Positions 10,965 through 22,560 of a stretch of 64,000 nt of DNA are shown piece after piece (position 1 is the stretch's first letter; each line of letters begins with the position of its first letter). Under the pieces are notes generated by a model, which was not told the origin of the DNA, did not search any database, and saw nothing but the letters and a program-made list of their open reading frames with translations. Origin of the DNA: Cordia subcordata (taxonomy: Eukaryota > Streptophyta > Magnoliopsida > Boraginales > Cordiaceae); assembly GCA_028554755.1 (NCBI GenBank), contig JAPTOF010000010.1, positions 6,360,001-6,424,000 on the forward strand, written 5' to 3'. A program made the translations under genes and the position numbers.

Positions 10965-13057
10965 ATGGCCACTGTCGAGAAAATTCGAAAGGCTCAATGT
11001 GATAACGAACCAGCCACGATCATGGCTATAGGCACAGCCAACCCACTGAATTGTGTTGATCAGAGCACTTATCCTGATTATTATTTTCACATCACTAATA
11101 GCGATCATAAGATTGAGCTTAAAGAAGAATTTAAGCGCGTGTGTAAGTTTTTCTCTTCTTCTTTCTTTTATTTATTTATTTTTTTAAATTATTCTTAGCT
11201 TATCCACGCATGTGAGGCCATTGAATTTCAAGGTTGATATTACAAAATGCAAAACAGATGCTATGTTTTTTCATGAGATTTTCCAAGTCCAGAAATTTCT
11301 TAAAGGTTGCTCACGGCACATGATAATTTTGATTCACGTGCATTAACATGATATATATAGAAAGTATGCTCAAGAATAAATGCGTATGCATGTGAGATGT
11401 ATCATTTCTTGTTTTTCTTTTCTTTTCTTTTCTTTTTTCCTTTTGGGGGAACTTGATATGCGTATGGTATACAAATTTGTCTAACCACTGGAAACCAAAG
11501 CATAATATGAGTTATCATGTAAATAAGATGAACAGAGAGAGTTATACACACACACACACACATATATATTGCTATCAGAGTCTGGTTTATTTTTTATTTT
11601 TAAAATTTTTATTATTCTTCTTAGAAAGAGATAGAAGGAAGTAAATGTGCTCTTAATTAATTAGTTCACCTTTTAAACAGACATTAGGAGGAATCACCAA
11701 TAGTGATTCGAAAAAAGAGGATGAGAGAATAACGACTCTTTCATTACTTAGTTCCATGTATAATCTTTAGCCCTGAAACCTTCTTAAGCCAATAAAAATG
11801 AAGCTTTTGGTGACTACAAAAAGAGAACAGATATATTTTGGGTATCTTTTCCTGGCGTAACACAATATTCATGTGATTTTCATGCCTTTATTTCTTCAGT
11901 GAGCGTACAATGTACATACATTTGTTTATATTACGCCAAAAATAGTAAAAATGCAAACCTTCTATTATGGTAAGTTCGAGTCACCATTAAGAGTAAACAA
12001 AAAATTACAAATGATCTCGTCTGAAAATATAACTTTAGATCCTAATCAATGTGACCTTGCAGGTGAAAAATCAAAGATTAAGAAGCGTTACATGTGCTTG
12101 ACAGAGGAAATCTTGAAAGAAAATCCAAATCTGTGTGCATATATGGCACCTTCCTTGGATGTTAGACAGGACATAGCGGTGGTGGAAGTGCCAAAATTAG
12201 GAAAAGAAGCAGCCCAGAATGCAATCAAGGAATGGGGACAGCCCAAGTCCAAAATCACCCACCTGATCTTTTGCACCACCAGCGGTGTGAACATGCCTGG
12301 TGCAGACTACCAGCTCACCAAGCTCTTGGGCCTTTCCCCGTCGGTCCAACGCCTCATGATGTACCAGCAGGGCTATCATGCCGGTGGCACGGTGCTCCGC
12401 ATGGCGAAGGACCTGGCGGAGAACAACCGCGGTGCCCGTGTCCTGGTGGTTTGTTCAGAGATCACTGCTCTTACATTCCGGGGGCCAAGTGATGCCCACT
12501 TTGACAATCTAGTTGTTCAAGCACATTTCAGCGATGGGGCAGCCGCCGTCATCGTTGGTTCCGACCCGATACCGGAGGTCGAAAGTCCCTTGTTTCAGAT
12601 TGTCTCTGCAGCCCAAACCCTCCTCCCTGAAAGCGACGGCGCCATCAATGGGCACTTGCGTGAGGCTGGGCTCATAATCCATATTCGGAAGGGGGGTATT
12701 CCTGACTTGATAGCAAACAACATTCAGAAAAACCTGGATGAGGCATTCAAACCACTAGGCATCTCAGATTGGAACTCAATTTTCTGGATTGCTCAGCCTG
12801 GTGGGCTTACAATATTGGACCAAGTTGAAGAAAAACTAGGTCTCAAGCCTGAGAAATTACGTGCCACAAGACAGATCCTGAGTGACTATGGAAACATGGC
12901 AAGTGCTTCTGTCTTTTTCGTATTGGATGAGATGAGAAAGACCTCCATCAAAGAGGGGCTCAACACCACAGGAGCAGGGCTGGAATGGGGTGTGCTTTTT
13001 GCGTTTGGACCAGGCGTCACAGTTGAAACCCTGGTTCTTCACAGTGTACCAACTTAA
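10965..13057 (+). CDS. CHS-like type III polyketide synthase, copy 1 (catalytic Cys and His replaced)
   Basis: Exons 10965-11142 and 12063-13057 joined give 390 residues, normal for chalcone synthases (CHS). The intron (920 bp, GT-AG) splits the Cys60 codon as in CHS genes. CHS enzymes condense a starter CoA with malonyl-CoA units in the cytosol. The fold is complete, from the N-terminal IRKAQ and AIGTANP to the C-terminal GFGPG-like loop (here AFGPG) and LHSVPT. By CHS numbering, however, the nucleophile Cys164 is Tyr (QQGYHAGG, codon 12374-12376) and His303 is Gln (WIAQPGG, codon 12794-12796), while Asn336 is kept. Other changes at normally fixed sites are D136N, G211V, L214H, G216S, D255N and F265I, plus one extra residue near 269. 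Condensing activity is therefore not expected. No stop or frameshift is present, so it is either a young pseudogene or a non-catalytic homologue. The intronic frame is also open from an ATG at 11951 into exon 2. Confidence 0.85.
11143..12062 (+). other. Intron 1 of PKS copy 1
   Basis: Donor tgt|gtaagttt at 11143 and acceptor ccttgcag ending at 12062 restore the TGT codon for Cys60. The intron holds an AC/AT microsatellite (11544-11570). A conserved segment at 11951-11977 (atgcaaaccttct...ggtaagttcg) is shared with the introns of copies 2 and 3. Much of 11340-11925 is repeated at 38817-39541 in the exonless relic. Confidence 0.85.
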
Positions 13058-14575
13058 TGGAAGCTCCAGATTAAATTTCTGGATTGTTGCAGCATTTAAA
13101 TAATGTATTTACTCTTCCTTGTGTCTGTTGCTTGAGCCTGCTGATATGCTTTACTGCTTTCTCTAAGTAAGTCTTTGTATTGAAACAATAATAACATTCT
13201 CCATCTTTTGCTATGCATTTTCATCAGTTTTTAGCTGCTTCCTTTTAAGTGATTTTTGCAACAAGAGACATCTTTCTTTATTTTTCTTCAAGGGGAACAC
13301 ACGTTTTGAAGTGTTGCCTTTAAGTGGCTGTTGTTATTAATTGATTAACCCAAAGTAAAGCCTATTTCAACTGATCAAGTGAATATGCGCTGATAATCTT
13401 TTTATAATTTAAGGATTTGGGGCTGTTTATGGTTAATCTTTGTCCTTTGGTATTTCATGCTTCTTAATCATGGTTACAAAGTTAGTGTATGTGGAAGGAT
13501 CAATTTAGTCAGCTAATGATATATATGGTGAAATGTAGTGTTAATCATAATCAGGATGTGTATTGCATGAGAATTGTAGGAAAATATATTTTGGAAGAGC
13601 TAAATTCTTTGACATTGTACTATCATCACCATCACCATCACCATCATCATCATTATTATGATTGAAATAATATAATACATTTATAATTGTGTATGTTTAT
13701 GATAATAGTTATTTATTATTAAAATATCATAAAATTAATTTCTTCATAAATTATTAATACTATAAAAGATACATTGTTTTAGTAGTTTTGAATTTTTCGG
13801 TAAAAAAATAAATAAATGGACTAAAATATTTATATTTTTAAAAATAAATTTTGACAAGGCACTACATACCTAATGGATAGAATTTGTAATTAATATTTAT
13901 GTTATTTTGAATGTATGTTTAACGGAAAAAAAGGTTTTAAGTAAGAAATATGAGGAAGATGAAGAAGGGAGATTAAATAGGAAATCGATTAGGTAGAATT
14001 GAGGAAAAAAAAATTTAAAACATTAAAAAATATCTGAAACATTAATAATAGTAAAGTCTAATATAAATTACGTAAAACACTAAAGTTAATACGAAAACTC
14101 TTGTATCAAACAACAATAGCTAAAGAAAGATGTAATGTTCTAGAAGCAATCTTAAAACACTATTGTTGTACAAGACCTAAAAAATCTATTTGAGCAGTGT
14201 TGCATAACAGCCACATTATTTGAAGAGTAAGCACATTTTGTGTGTGATGTGTGTGTTTTTGTGTTTTTTAAATAATGATAGCAACCCGTATTCCAAAAAA
14301 AAGGCATTTTCTCTTAACACTGCAAGAAAAGAGCGCTTTACTTACTAAGAATTAGTGATCAACAAAATTAGTTCCTAACATTTACTAATTAGCGACTGAA
14401 TTATATTAAATACAAAAGTTGTGTCTCTTCAACAAAATTAGTTGTTAGGATAGTTGATAGTTGTTTGGGTAACTAATAGTCGTTTAGGTAGTTAATAGCT
14501 ATTATACTTTAATAATTGACTAATAAATATTTAGATAGCCGATAAATATTTGGGTAGTGGATAGCTGTTTAAATA
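13058..14575. other. 3' flank of PKS copy 1 and intergenic sequence
   Basis: The 3' untranslated region resembles that of copies 2 and 3 (gcttgagcctgctgat, then ttgaaacaataat at 13180-13193, a plausible poly(A) signal region). A (CATCAC)/(CAT) microsatellite lies at 13622-13655. The rest is AT-rich with no gene. A lone cactgcaagaaaa at about 14321 resembles a CACTA-element end but no partner was found. Confidence 0.6.
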
Positions 14576-14579
14576 ATTC

Positions 14580-15600
14580 TTGTTGACGATTTTAGTCAAT
14601 TTCTTGGTTTTACCCTCTTCTACGAAAGTAGGTGATTAGAATTTTTCCCACATTCATATCTATGGTATAAAACTTATTCAATTCAACAATCAAGTATGTA
14701 CAAACAGATGGTGGGGGAGAGTTTCTTAATCATGCACTCAAACAATTATTTCAAAACATTGGTGGAGCTACATAGGATCCAGGGGGTGCCAGGCACCCCC
14801 TGACTTTTTCATAAAAATTTTATTATTACTTTGTTTTGTTAATTTTTTAATCATGGGAGATTAATTATCATGAAGAGCATCCCCTCATAATATAAGAGTG
14901 CACCCCCTCATGATTGTGATAAAGATAGTATCAACACTTTTATTTTACTTTTTGATAAAAAAGTAATTTTAAAACCAAAAAAAAATCAAATAAGGAAAAA
15001 AATAGAAATAAAAATATATAGAAGCGATGAGACGAAAAAAGGAAAATAAAAAAAAAATGACTGCTTGTCACTTATATTAAGAAATGTTTTTAAGTTGAAT
15101 ATTCAACATTTTTAAAATTTGTAGTCAAGTTAGGATGATTATAAAATATAGTTCTATTTGCAATAATGCTAGACATTTATTTATATTTTTTTATGTATAT
15201 TAAAATACCATTATTGTATTAAATATTAGACAATTTTATATTTAATTTTTTAATTTATATTAAAAAATTATACATGTATAAATGTATACCCGCTGAACCT
15301 TGAGTCTTAACTCTGCCGCTATTTCAAACTCATGGCATAATCTGTGGTATTAGTTGTCCAAGAACCCCCGAGCAAAATCGGGTGGCAGAACGTAAACACA
15401 GACATCTAATGGAAATAGGGCCCAGTTTCCTTGCACTTGGTGGACTACCGAAAAGCTTTCAGACATGCTTTCTCGACTGTCATTTGTCTCATAAACTAGT
15501 TGGCTTCTTTTGTGCTTCAATATAAGTCCCCTTATGAATTATTTTTTGGTCACTCATCGAAATATGATGATCTTTGAGTTTCTGGTTTTATTTGTTTTGG
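14580..15600 (+). pseudogene. Copia integrase fragment, interrupted by a MITE
   Basis: Translation of 14640-14757 gives a peptide ending QTDGGGEFLNHALKQLFQNI. At 15325-15595 it continues SCPRTPEQNRVAERKHRHLM, then GLPKSF and IIFWS, the core and C-terminal side of a Ty1/Copia integrase (conserved TDGGGEF with the catalytic Asp, and the PEQN-VAER motif with the catalytic Glu). The two pieces are separated by about 560 bp of inserted DNA (14760-15319). There is no LTR, and stops are present outside these stretches. It is an old scrap unrelated in position to the larger Copia relic that starts at 16307. Confidence 0.75.
14760..15319. mobile_element. MITE of the GTGG(C/A)GGAGCTA family nested in the integrase fragment
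   Basis: The element begins tggtggagctacatagg and ends gacttaac-like tcttaactctgccgc, whose complement gcggcagagtta matches the start. The integrase frame breaks off at tatttcaaaacat (left) and resumes at tatttcaaactcat (right), so the flanks repeat about 13 bp imperfectly. Just inside the left end is a strong palindrome, aggggg-tgcc-a-ggca-ccccct (about 14780-14804). Similar end motifs (ggcagagcta/ggcagagtta) occur at 8635, 9338, 24693, 37562 and 44114, so the family is repeated in the window. Confidence 0.55.
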
Positions 15601-16306
15601 AGAAAGCACAAAATCAACTTTGGGGAAAGTACAAAACATGCACAACAAATTAGTTTACAAATTGGTCATGATGTTTTATTTTCAAAAGTTAGAAAATCAA
15701 GTACACGGAATTTGAGCGATAAATAAGCATGTAATTGATATGATAATTATTTGTTTAGAATGAAAAATTAATTTATTTTTGTAAATTGATCTCTTTACCA
15801 TTAACCTTTCATATTTATCTTTTTCATTTTTGGCTTTTGCAATTTCAAAATTTTTTTTTTGGTGGAAGAGGAGCTGCTTCTCTTTGATATTGTATTGATT
15901 GAAAGCGAATTCACAAATAAGAGGAGGAGGAAGGGGGCATTGATTGTACCCTCTATCTATGCTAAGATGAGGTTTTTGCAATTTTAGTTGAACAATCACC
16001 AGAAAGTAAAACATTACTATTTCTTTTTCGATAACACGTAAGATCTCTTCTCCTTCTCTCTCTACATAATTTATTTTTTGTCGTTTTTTGAATTGGAGCA
16101 AAAAGTAAGAACGTTCTTTTTTCTATAATCTTGATGGTAGATTAAGATACTCTTTGGTCTTTACTCTCTTCAATCTTAGTGGAATAATAGCTTAGCTGCT
16201 GCACCTAATACTTTTTGGTCTTTCTTCTATATTTTATTAAGATCTTTTTTCTCTATGCTTTATATTTGACTCCTCCTCTAATATTTCATCCTAAGTCCGT
16301 GGTCTC
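15601..16306. other. Intergenic sequence, no gene seen
   Basis: AT-rich. A minus-strand open frame of 134 codons at 15697-16101 is Lys/Ile-rich, has no recognisable motif and lies between two transposon relics. It is not accepted as a gene. Confidence 0.55.
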
Positions 16307-16534
16307 TGTTGATAAGGAAGAGAAGATGAGTGCAAGTACAAGTCTTGCAATCACAGAAGCACGTGCTCAATAATAATAGGTAGTTAGCTGAAGTAGTTAG
16401 TAGATAACAGCTCAGCAAGATATTTTTGTAGAGTTAGTTAGCCTAGCTACCTTACTACTATAAATAGATGTAATCTTCTCAGTAAACCCTGTTGAGCTAA
16501 TCATAATGCAAATACATATTTCATTTCTCTTTCA
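16307..16534 (+). repeat. 5' LTR of the Copia relic (228 bp)
   Basis: Begins tgttgataagg and ends tctctttca, with TG...CA termini. An internal ctactataaatag (about 16455) is a plausible TATA box for the element. No second copy of this LTR was found in the window. Confidence 0.7.
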
Positions 16535-16723
16535 CGGTATTAGAGCTTCTGGAAGGCCATGAATCTTCTCCATTGATCCTGAGCTTCAATTCTTTTTCAC
16601 GCCATAGCTAAAGCTCCGCTATAACAAAAAGCTTCGATTTCCATAAGAATTCAAGCTATTTCTTCAAGTTTCATCATCCTTTAGGGTTTGATTGTCAATA
16701 TATTCAATTAGTCATCAATAATC

Positions 16724-19700
16724 ATGGCTAATATGAATATAGATTCTTCTCCAATTGTGAATGTCAAGGAAATGATGCAGAATTGAAGTGTGATTTCTTC
16801 AGTAAAGATTGATAATTCCAATTACATTCTTTGGAGATCACAACTAGAAGGTGTTTTTCTTGCCTATGATCTCCTTGACTATGCCTTTGGACTCAAGCCT
16901 TGTCTGGTTAAGCTAATCCGTAATGATGATGGAGGTATCACATGAATCTTGAATTTGTAGAGTGGCAAGCTATTGATCAAAGACTTCGCACTTGCCTTGT
17001 GTCCTCGGTTTCACCTCAGGTACAACTTCAATTGTTATATCTTAAAACTATTGCAGATATTTGGGATGCCTTAGATAAAAGATATGATTCACTTTCTCGA
17101 GCTCATATTCATCAGCTTAAGAACAAGTTGTTGAACCTCACCAAAGGTACAAAAACTATCCAAGCTTATCTCGATGAGGTGAAGTCTATAACAGATCAAT
17201 TAGCTACAGTTAATGAGTTTATTACTAATGAAGATCTTATACTGCATATTCTTAGAGGATTGCCAAAAGAATATAGTCAAATCAGGTCTTTTTGAGAGCA
17301 ATAACAATAAGGTGACCTTAACTAAATTGTCTAGTATGTTGCTTATTGAGGAATTGGATATTTAGATGAATTCCACTGAGATCTCATCAGACAACTCTAC
17401 CCATTCTCTTTTGTATACTCAAGGACCTAATCAAGGAAATATGGCTAATAGAGGCAAAGGTAGAAATAACTCCTTTAGAGGTGGCAGAACTCAAGGAAGA
17501 AGAGATGTTTATAGACCTCCAGCACCTTCTACTAATACTGCTCTAATGACTTTATCTACTACACATACTGGTTATAATACTGCTACACAATACTATCTTG
17601 CTACTGTCCCTAATGCTTCTGCTTCTCCTGTAATGTGCCAAATTTGTGGAAAAAAGAATCACCTAATAGGTGATTATTGACACATACATGATGGTTTTAA
17701 CTATGCAGGGTCCACAAAAGCAAAGCAAGCAATGACTACTCAATATAGTATTGCCACTCTAGTGTCAGATGCCTGGGTGTTTGATACAGGGGCTGCCAAC
17801 TAGGTTTCCAATGATCAGGCTCAATTCTCTACCTATACTCTTTATAAAGGCATAAATATTGTTTCTGTTGGTAATGACTCATCTTTGCCCAGTTCAAGTA
17901 TAGGTACTATTACTTCATTTCAGCCTCATTTCACACTGAAAAATGTGCTCCATATACCCTCTATCTCTCATAATTTGATCTCTATTTCTCAATTAACACA
18001 AGATAATTAGTTTACTCTTGTTTTTACTTCAAAAGAGGTCAAAATTCTAGACTTAGTCAACCATCAACTTCTATTCAAGGGCCCTTGTAAGAATGGCCTA
18101 TACTTGCTTTCTTTACCTACTCAGTTACTCAGTATTACTCTACAAGCCCATTCTTGTATCACTTCACAGTCTGACTTGCCTTTTTCTACTCTATGGCATC
18201 AGAGGCTTGGTCATCCATCCTTACAAATAATGCAAGCTGTGTCTTCTACTTTGTATTTGTCTCAATCATGCAATAATTTGCTCTATGAAGCATGTAATGT
18301 AACAAAAATACACAAATTGCCTTTTTGTATTTCAGAGTCTGCTGCTTTTAAGCCTTTTGATCTTATGTATATAGATGCAAGGGGACCTTTTTAGGTCTCT
18401 TCAGTCCAAGGCTATAGATATCACTTAATCTTTATAGATGATTGCACAAGATACAGTTGGATTTATCCTTTAAAATCAAAAGCAGAAGTTCATTATATTT
18501 TTGTGTCATTTACTGCTTTGACCGCAAATAAATTTCATACTCAAATTAAAGTTCTGAGATCAGATAATGGCTATGAGTTTGTTAACCATTCTATGACTGC
18601 TTATATGCAATCACTTGGCATTATTCATCAGACCTCTTAACCTTATACTCCAAAACAAAATAGTAGAGTAGAAAGAAGACATAGGCATTTGATAGAATCA
18701 TTGCTTGCATTACTTTATCAATTATCTTTGCCCAATTTTTTTGGTTATAAGCTCTTGCTACTGTAAATTATTTGGTTAATAGACTACCTAAGGCTATTCT
18801 TCAAAATAAGTCCTCTTATGAATGTCTATATGATCATGCTCCTAATTATTCTCACCTTAGAATATTTGGATGTCTGTGTTTTCCATGGCTTAGGCCATAT
18901 ACTAAACACAAGTTGCAGTCTAGATCTATACCTTGTATTTTTCTGGGCTATGCCTCTTCTTCTAAAGTCTATAAATGCTATGACTACAAAAACAAAATCC
19001 TCTATGTGTCTAGGCATGTTAAATTCTTTGAGTAGGTCTTTCCCTATGCTCAAATGGCTGAAACTGAATCCTTATTCTCAGACACAAATCTTTCTACTTA
19101 TCTTTCTTTCACTATCAACAGCCTTAGACTGTAACTACATCTTCTTCTACTCAGAATTATAGTTCCTTATCCTCTACATCTAGTACAGTTAGTCCTAATT
19201 CATCATTGCCATTCACTCAGTCTAGTGCAAGTACATTTACAACTCCAAACATTCTAACTCTCAGTTCTAATGTTTCTGAAACTATCCCTCCTATGCCTCA
19301 ACCTATAAATCTTGCTATTCCTGCTTATCCTATGATGACTAGAGCCAAAACAAGTTCCTTAAAACCAAGAAATTTGCACATCAATTCTCTTATTCTCACT
19401 CCACTAACTACGGAGCCTATCACATTCAAATAGGCATCCAAACATCTAGACTAGAATCAAGCTATGACTGATAAGTTGAAGGCATTGCAAACTCAAAATA
19501 CTTGGACCTTGGTACCTTTACCAGCTCACAGATTGCCAATTAGATGTAAATGGGTCTATAGGATTAAGAAAAATGTAGATGGAATTGCACAGGGATTTCA
19601 TCAAGAATTTGGCATCAATTATTTTGAAACATTCAGTCCAGTTGTGAAAATGTAAATTGGTAGAGTAGTACTGTCCTTAGCTTTAACTTCTCAATGGCAT

Positions 19701-20400
19701 ATCAAACGATTAGATGTCTCTAATGCATTTTTACATGGACACTTGCAAGAAGAAGTGTATATGAAGCAGCCTCCAGGATATATTGATGACTATATATGAA
19801 GTAGCCTCCATGATATATTGATGAGCAGTTCCTAGATTATGTCTATCTCTTTAAAAAGTCCATCTATGGACTAAAGTAGGCTTCCTGGTACAACAAGACT
19901 TTAATTGCAACAAAGCAAATGCATCTTTATTTGTCAAAAAGATTGCCCATGTCACATTAATCCTTCTTGACTATGTTAATGATATTATAGTCACAGGCTT
20001 ATCTTCTCAGGCTATTGATGATCTTATTCAACAAATGGCAACTAAATTTGCTATTAAAGATCTCGGCAAGCTCTCTTAATTCTTGGGACTGAAGGTAGAA
20101 TACAATGACAAAGGTCTTCTCTTACACCAACAAAAGTATGCTTCAAAGTTACTCATCAAAGCTGGCATGCAGCAATGTAAATCTGCACCTATAACCTACT
20201 ATTCCTCATAATTCTATTCCTAAATCATATAAGCAGTGTCAACCTTATTCAAATCCTTCTCAGTTTAGGAGTATAGGGAGTGCTTTGCAGTATATTACCT
20301 TAACTAGGCCTAATATTTAGTTTGTAGTCAATACAGTGTGTTAACACATGTATAATCCAACTCAATATCATTTCTCTCTACTAAAAAGATTGCTGAGATT
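16724..20400 (+). pseudogene. Gag-pol remnant of the Copia relic
   Basis: The gag start is at 16724 (MANMNIDSSP). A UBN2/gag domain is readable at 16942-17295 (YLKTIADIWDALDKRY, LHILRGLPKEYSQI). A CCHC-like CQICGKKNHLIGDY lies at about 17635-17680 with its last Cys lost (TGA in its place). Then come the protease-like DTGAAN (about 17780), GAG-pre-integrase LWHQRLGHPS (about 18193), integrase pieces with SDNGYEFVNH, the GCLCFPWLRPYTKHKL segment (about 18870), and reverse transcriptase at 19464-20090 ([30 protein letters not shown]). Many stops and short deletions are present. It is a dead polyprotein gene of plant Copia type. Confidence 0.85.
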
Positions 20401-20405
20401 CTTCT

Positions 20406-21295
20406 TTCTTTTTTTGGGTTACTTGTTAAAAGGGTAAGGGCAGGTAGATTTGAACCAATAATAATTGTTTCAAGAGAGTAAATTCCATGTAAGGCGCACA
20501 GTACAATAATAGTGGGGCAAAAGTAAGCCTAGTATACCTGATATGGGAGACAAATATCAAAATAATGGTATTTTAGTTCAAAGTTCCTCGAATTTTATTT
20601 GGTTAATTACCTCTAAAATTGGTTGTTTCTAGGCATGCCTACTAGCATTAGTTAACACCCTCAATACCCCAAAGGTACATGTCTACTTTTACTCATCTAA
20701 GTATATCTACTAGCTTATAGTTACAAGCCAGCTGAGGTCATTCCATAAAGAGAAAATATTGTATGGAAAATTATTTTGAACATGCACGTGAGATTCACAT
20801 TCTATAAACTAGGATGAGAATGGCTGAGTGGTTCATTTTAAATGAAAATCAACTGATTTTATTTGGTCAGAAATAAGTCCGATTCACAAATCAAACCAAA
20901 TCAAAACAAACTATATTCATCCCTAATTCTATGTGTATAGTAGTCAAACTTGTATAAATTATATTTACTTCTATTTATATGCGTATATTAGGTAAACTTG
21001 TAATTTAGATGGTAAATCAAAGTTGATGCATTGTTAATATTTTTTTTTTCAAAATTATAGGGTAAAATTTTTTTCTTTTATTTTTTGAGTCTTTATTAAA
21101 TTTTAACTTTTTCTATAGAAATCGACACAAAACCAAATTGGACCAACTTTAGAAATGTTAGTTTAGTTTAGTTATTTTATATGAGGGTAAATGATATTTT
21201 CTCCTTGAGTTTTAGTTCAAATTCCAAACTTTCCCATTAAGTTTTAGTTGTACCCATATTCTCTCACGCCATCAAACTTTATCAAGTAAAGTCTT
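20406..21295. other. Intergenic sequence
   Basis: No coding frame. On the minus strand around 20440-20460 there is a ggttcaaatctacctgccc stretch that resembles a tRNA-type B box followed by SINE-like sequence, but no A box was fixed with confidence, so no SINE is called. Confidence 0.5.
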
Positions 21296-22514
21296 ATATT
21301 TAAAAGTATTTTGTATTTGCTTACAAAAGTAAAAATAAAATAATTAGATAACATAATTCAATAAAAATCTACAATCAATTTGTAAAATTATAAAATTTTT
21401 AATTTCAAAATATGAAAAAAATTTAAAATAATTTATTTGTAAAATTTTGGTTACAAGTAAGCTACTTGTTACTTTTTTAATGTATTTATTTATTAAAGTA
21501 AACAACACATATAAAATAATTTAATAAAATCATTCAACAAAAATCTATAGTCAAATAGAAAATCAAAATATTTTAATTCCAAAATATGAAAAATATACAA
21601 AATAGTTTATTGACAAAATTTTTCTTACCAATGAGATTAAAGTAAAAAATTAGATTTGATTTAAAGTATATTTTTTCAATATATCTATATACATTTCAAA
21701 TAGAATCTCTCTTTTCTATTTAAATTAATGCATATATTTTGGAATGAATTGACTTTTTTAAAAATATAAAAAATGAAAACTAAATGGTAGTTTATTGTAT
21801 AAATTTTTTTATATATACATTAAATTAAATAAATATTATATGTAGATTGAAACCTATCTTTTTTATGAAAATATATATACATGTATAAAATCAAAACAGA
21901 ATTATGATTTTACTACAATAATCTTAACATTTAGAAAATAAAATAAAATAAGTAGTAGAAATAAAGTAGAATTAAATAGTCCAATAAACAAATAAAAAGG
22001 TAAGAATGGCTTAAGGTCATTAAACACAAGGCATTGTTTGACAAAGTCTAATGTCATGGAAAGAAATGGATAAAACTAAAACTTCATGGAAGACGTTGGA
22101 ATTTAAGCTAAAACTTATAGAGGTAAATGGAATTTTCTCTTTCACATGATTAAAAACTAATTGGTTAATTTTTACTAGAAATCAATTAATTTGATTTAGT
22201 TTAAAATAAATTTAAAATCAAACCAAACCAAACTATTTCACTTTTACTCCCAATCTATTTCCTCTTTTCTCACAAACGTAAGATGCCTCTATGGCATCTT
22301 TTTCTAATCCTATGAATCTTAATAACATCAACTAATAATACATAAATAATTATAAAATATCATACAATGAAAAAATATAGATGTCATAAAGATTAAAATG
22401 ATATGTTTAAGTAAAATGAGGAGAGTTATTAAAGTAAAACAAAATAGGGGCCTTTAGAAATAGGAAGCTATTAAGTGAAATTATAAGTCTTTAAAATAAG
22501 AGTTTGATTAAAAG

Positions 22515-22560
<46 letters not shown>

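Larger units (their letters stand above)
16307..20405 (+). mobile_element. Ty1/Copia retrotransposon relic, 3' truncated
   Basis: A 5' LTR (16307-16534) is followed at once by a primer-binding site related to initiator tRNA-Met (cggtattagagc at 16535, one of the usual tggtatcagagc forms with two changes). Gag, integrase and reverse transcriptase remnants follow in Copia order. The coding similarity stops near 20400, just after a LLKRLLRF-like stretch, so most of RNase H and the 3' LTR are missing. Numerous stops make it inactive. Confidence 0.85.

Noticed and set aside
12088..12492. Antisense and alternative-frame ORFs over PKS exon 2 (also at 33959-34192, 46031-46435 and 12857-13042)
   Set aside because: They are shadows of the PKS reading frame, recur at the same place in each paralogue because the coding strand is conserved, and have no motif of their own.
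14318..14335. cactgcaagaaaag as a CACTA-element terminus
   Set aside because: No inverted partner was found within several kilobases, so no element is called.
15697..16101. Minus-strand frame of 134 codons
   Set aside because: Lys/Ile-rich translation of AT-rich DNA between two transposon relics; no domain, no homologue recognised.
20400..20560. Possible minus-strand SINE with a B-box-like ggttcaaatct
   Set aside because: No A box at the right spacing and no tail or target duplication could be fixed.
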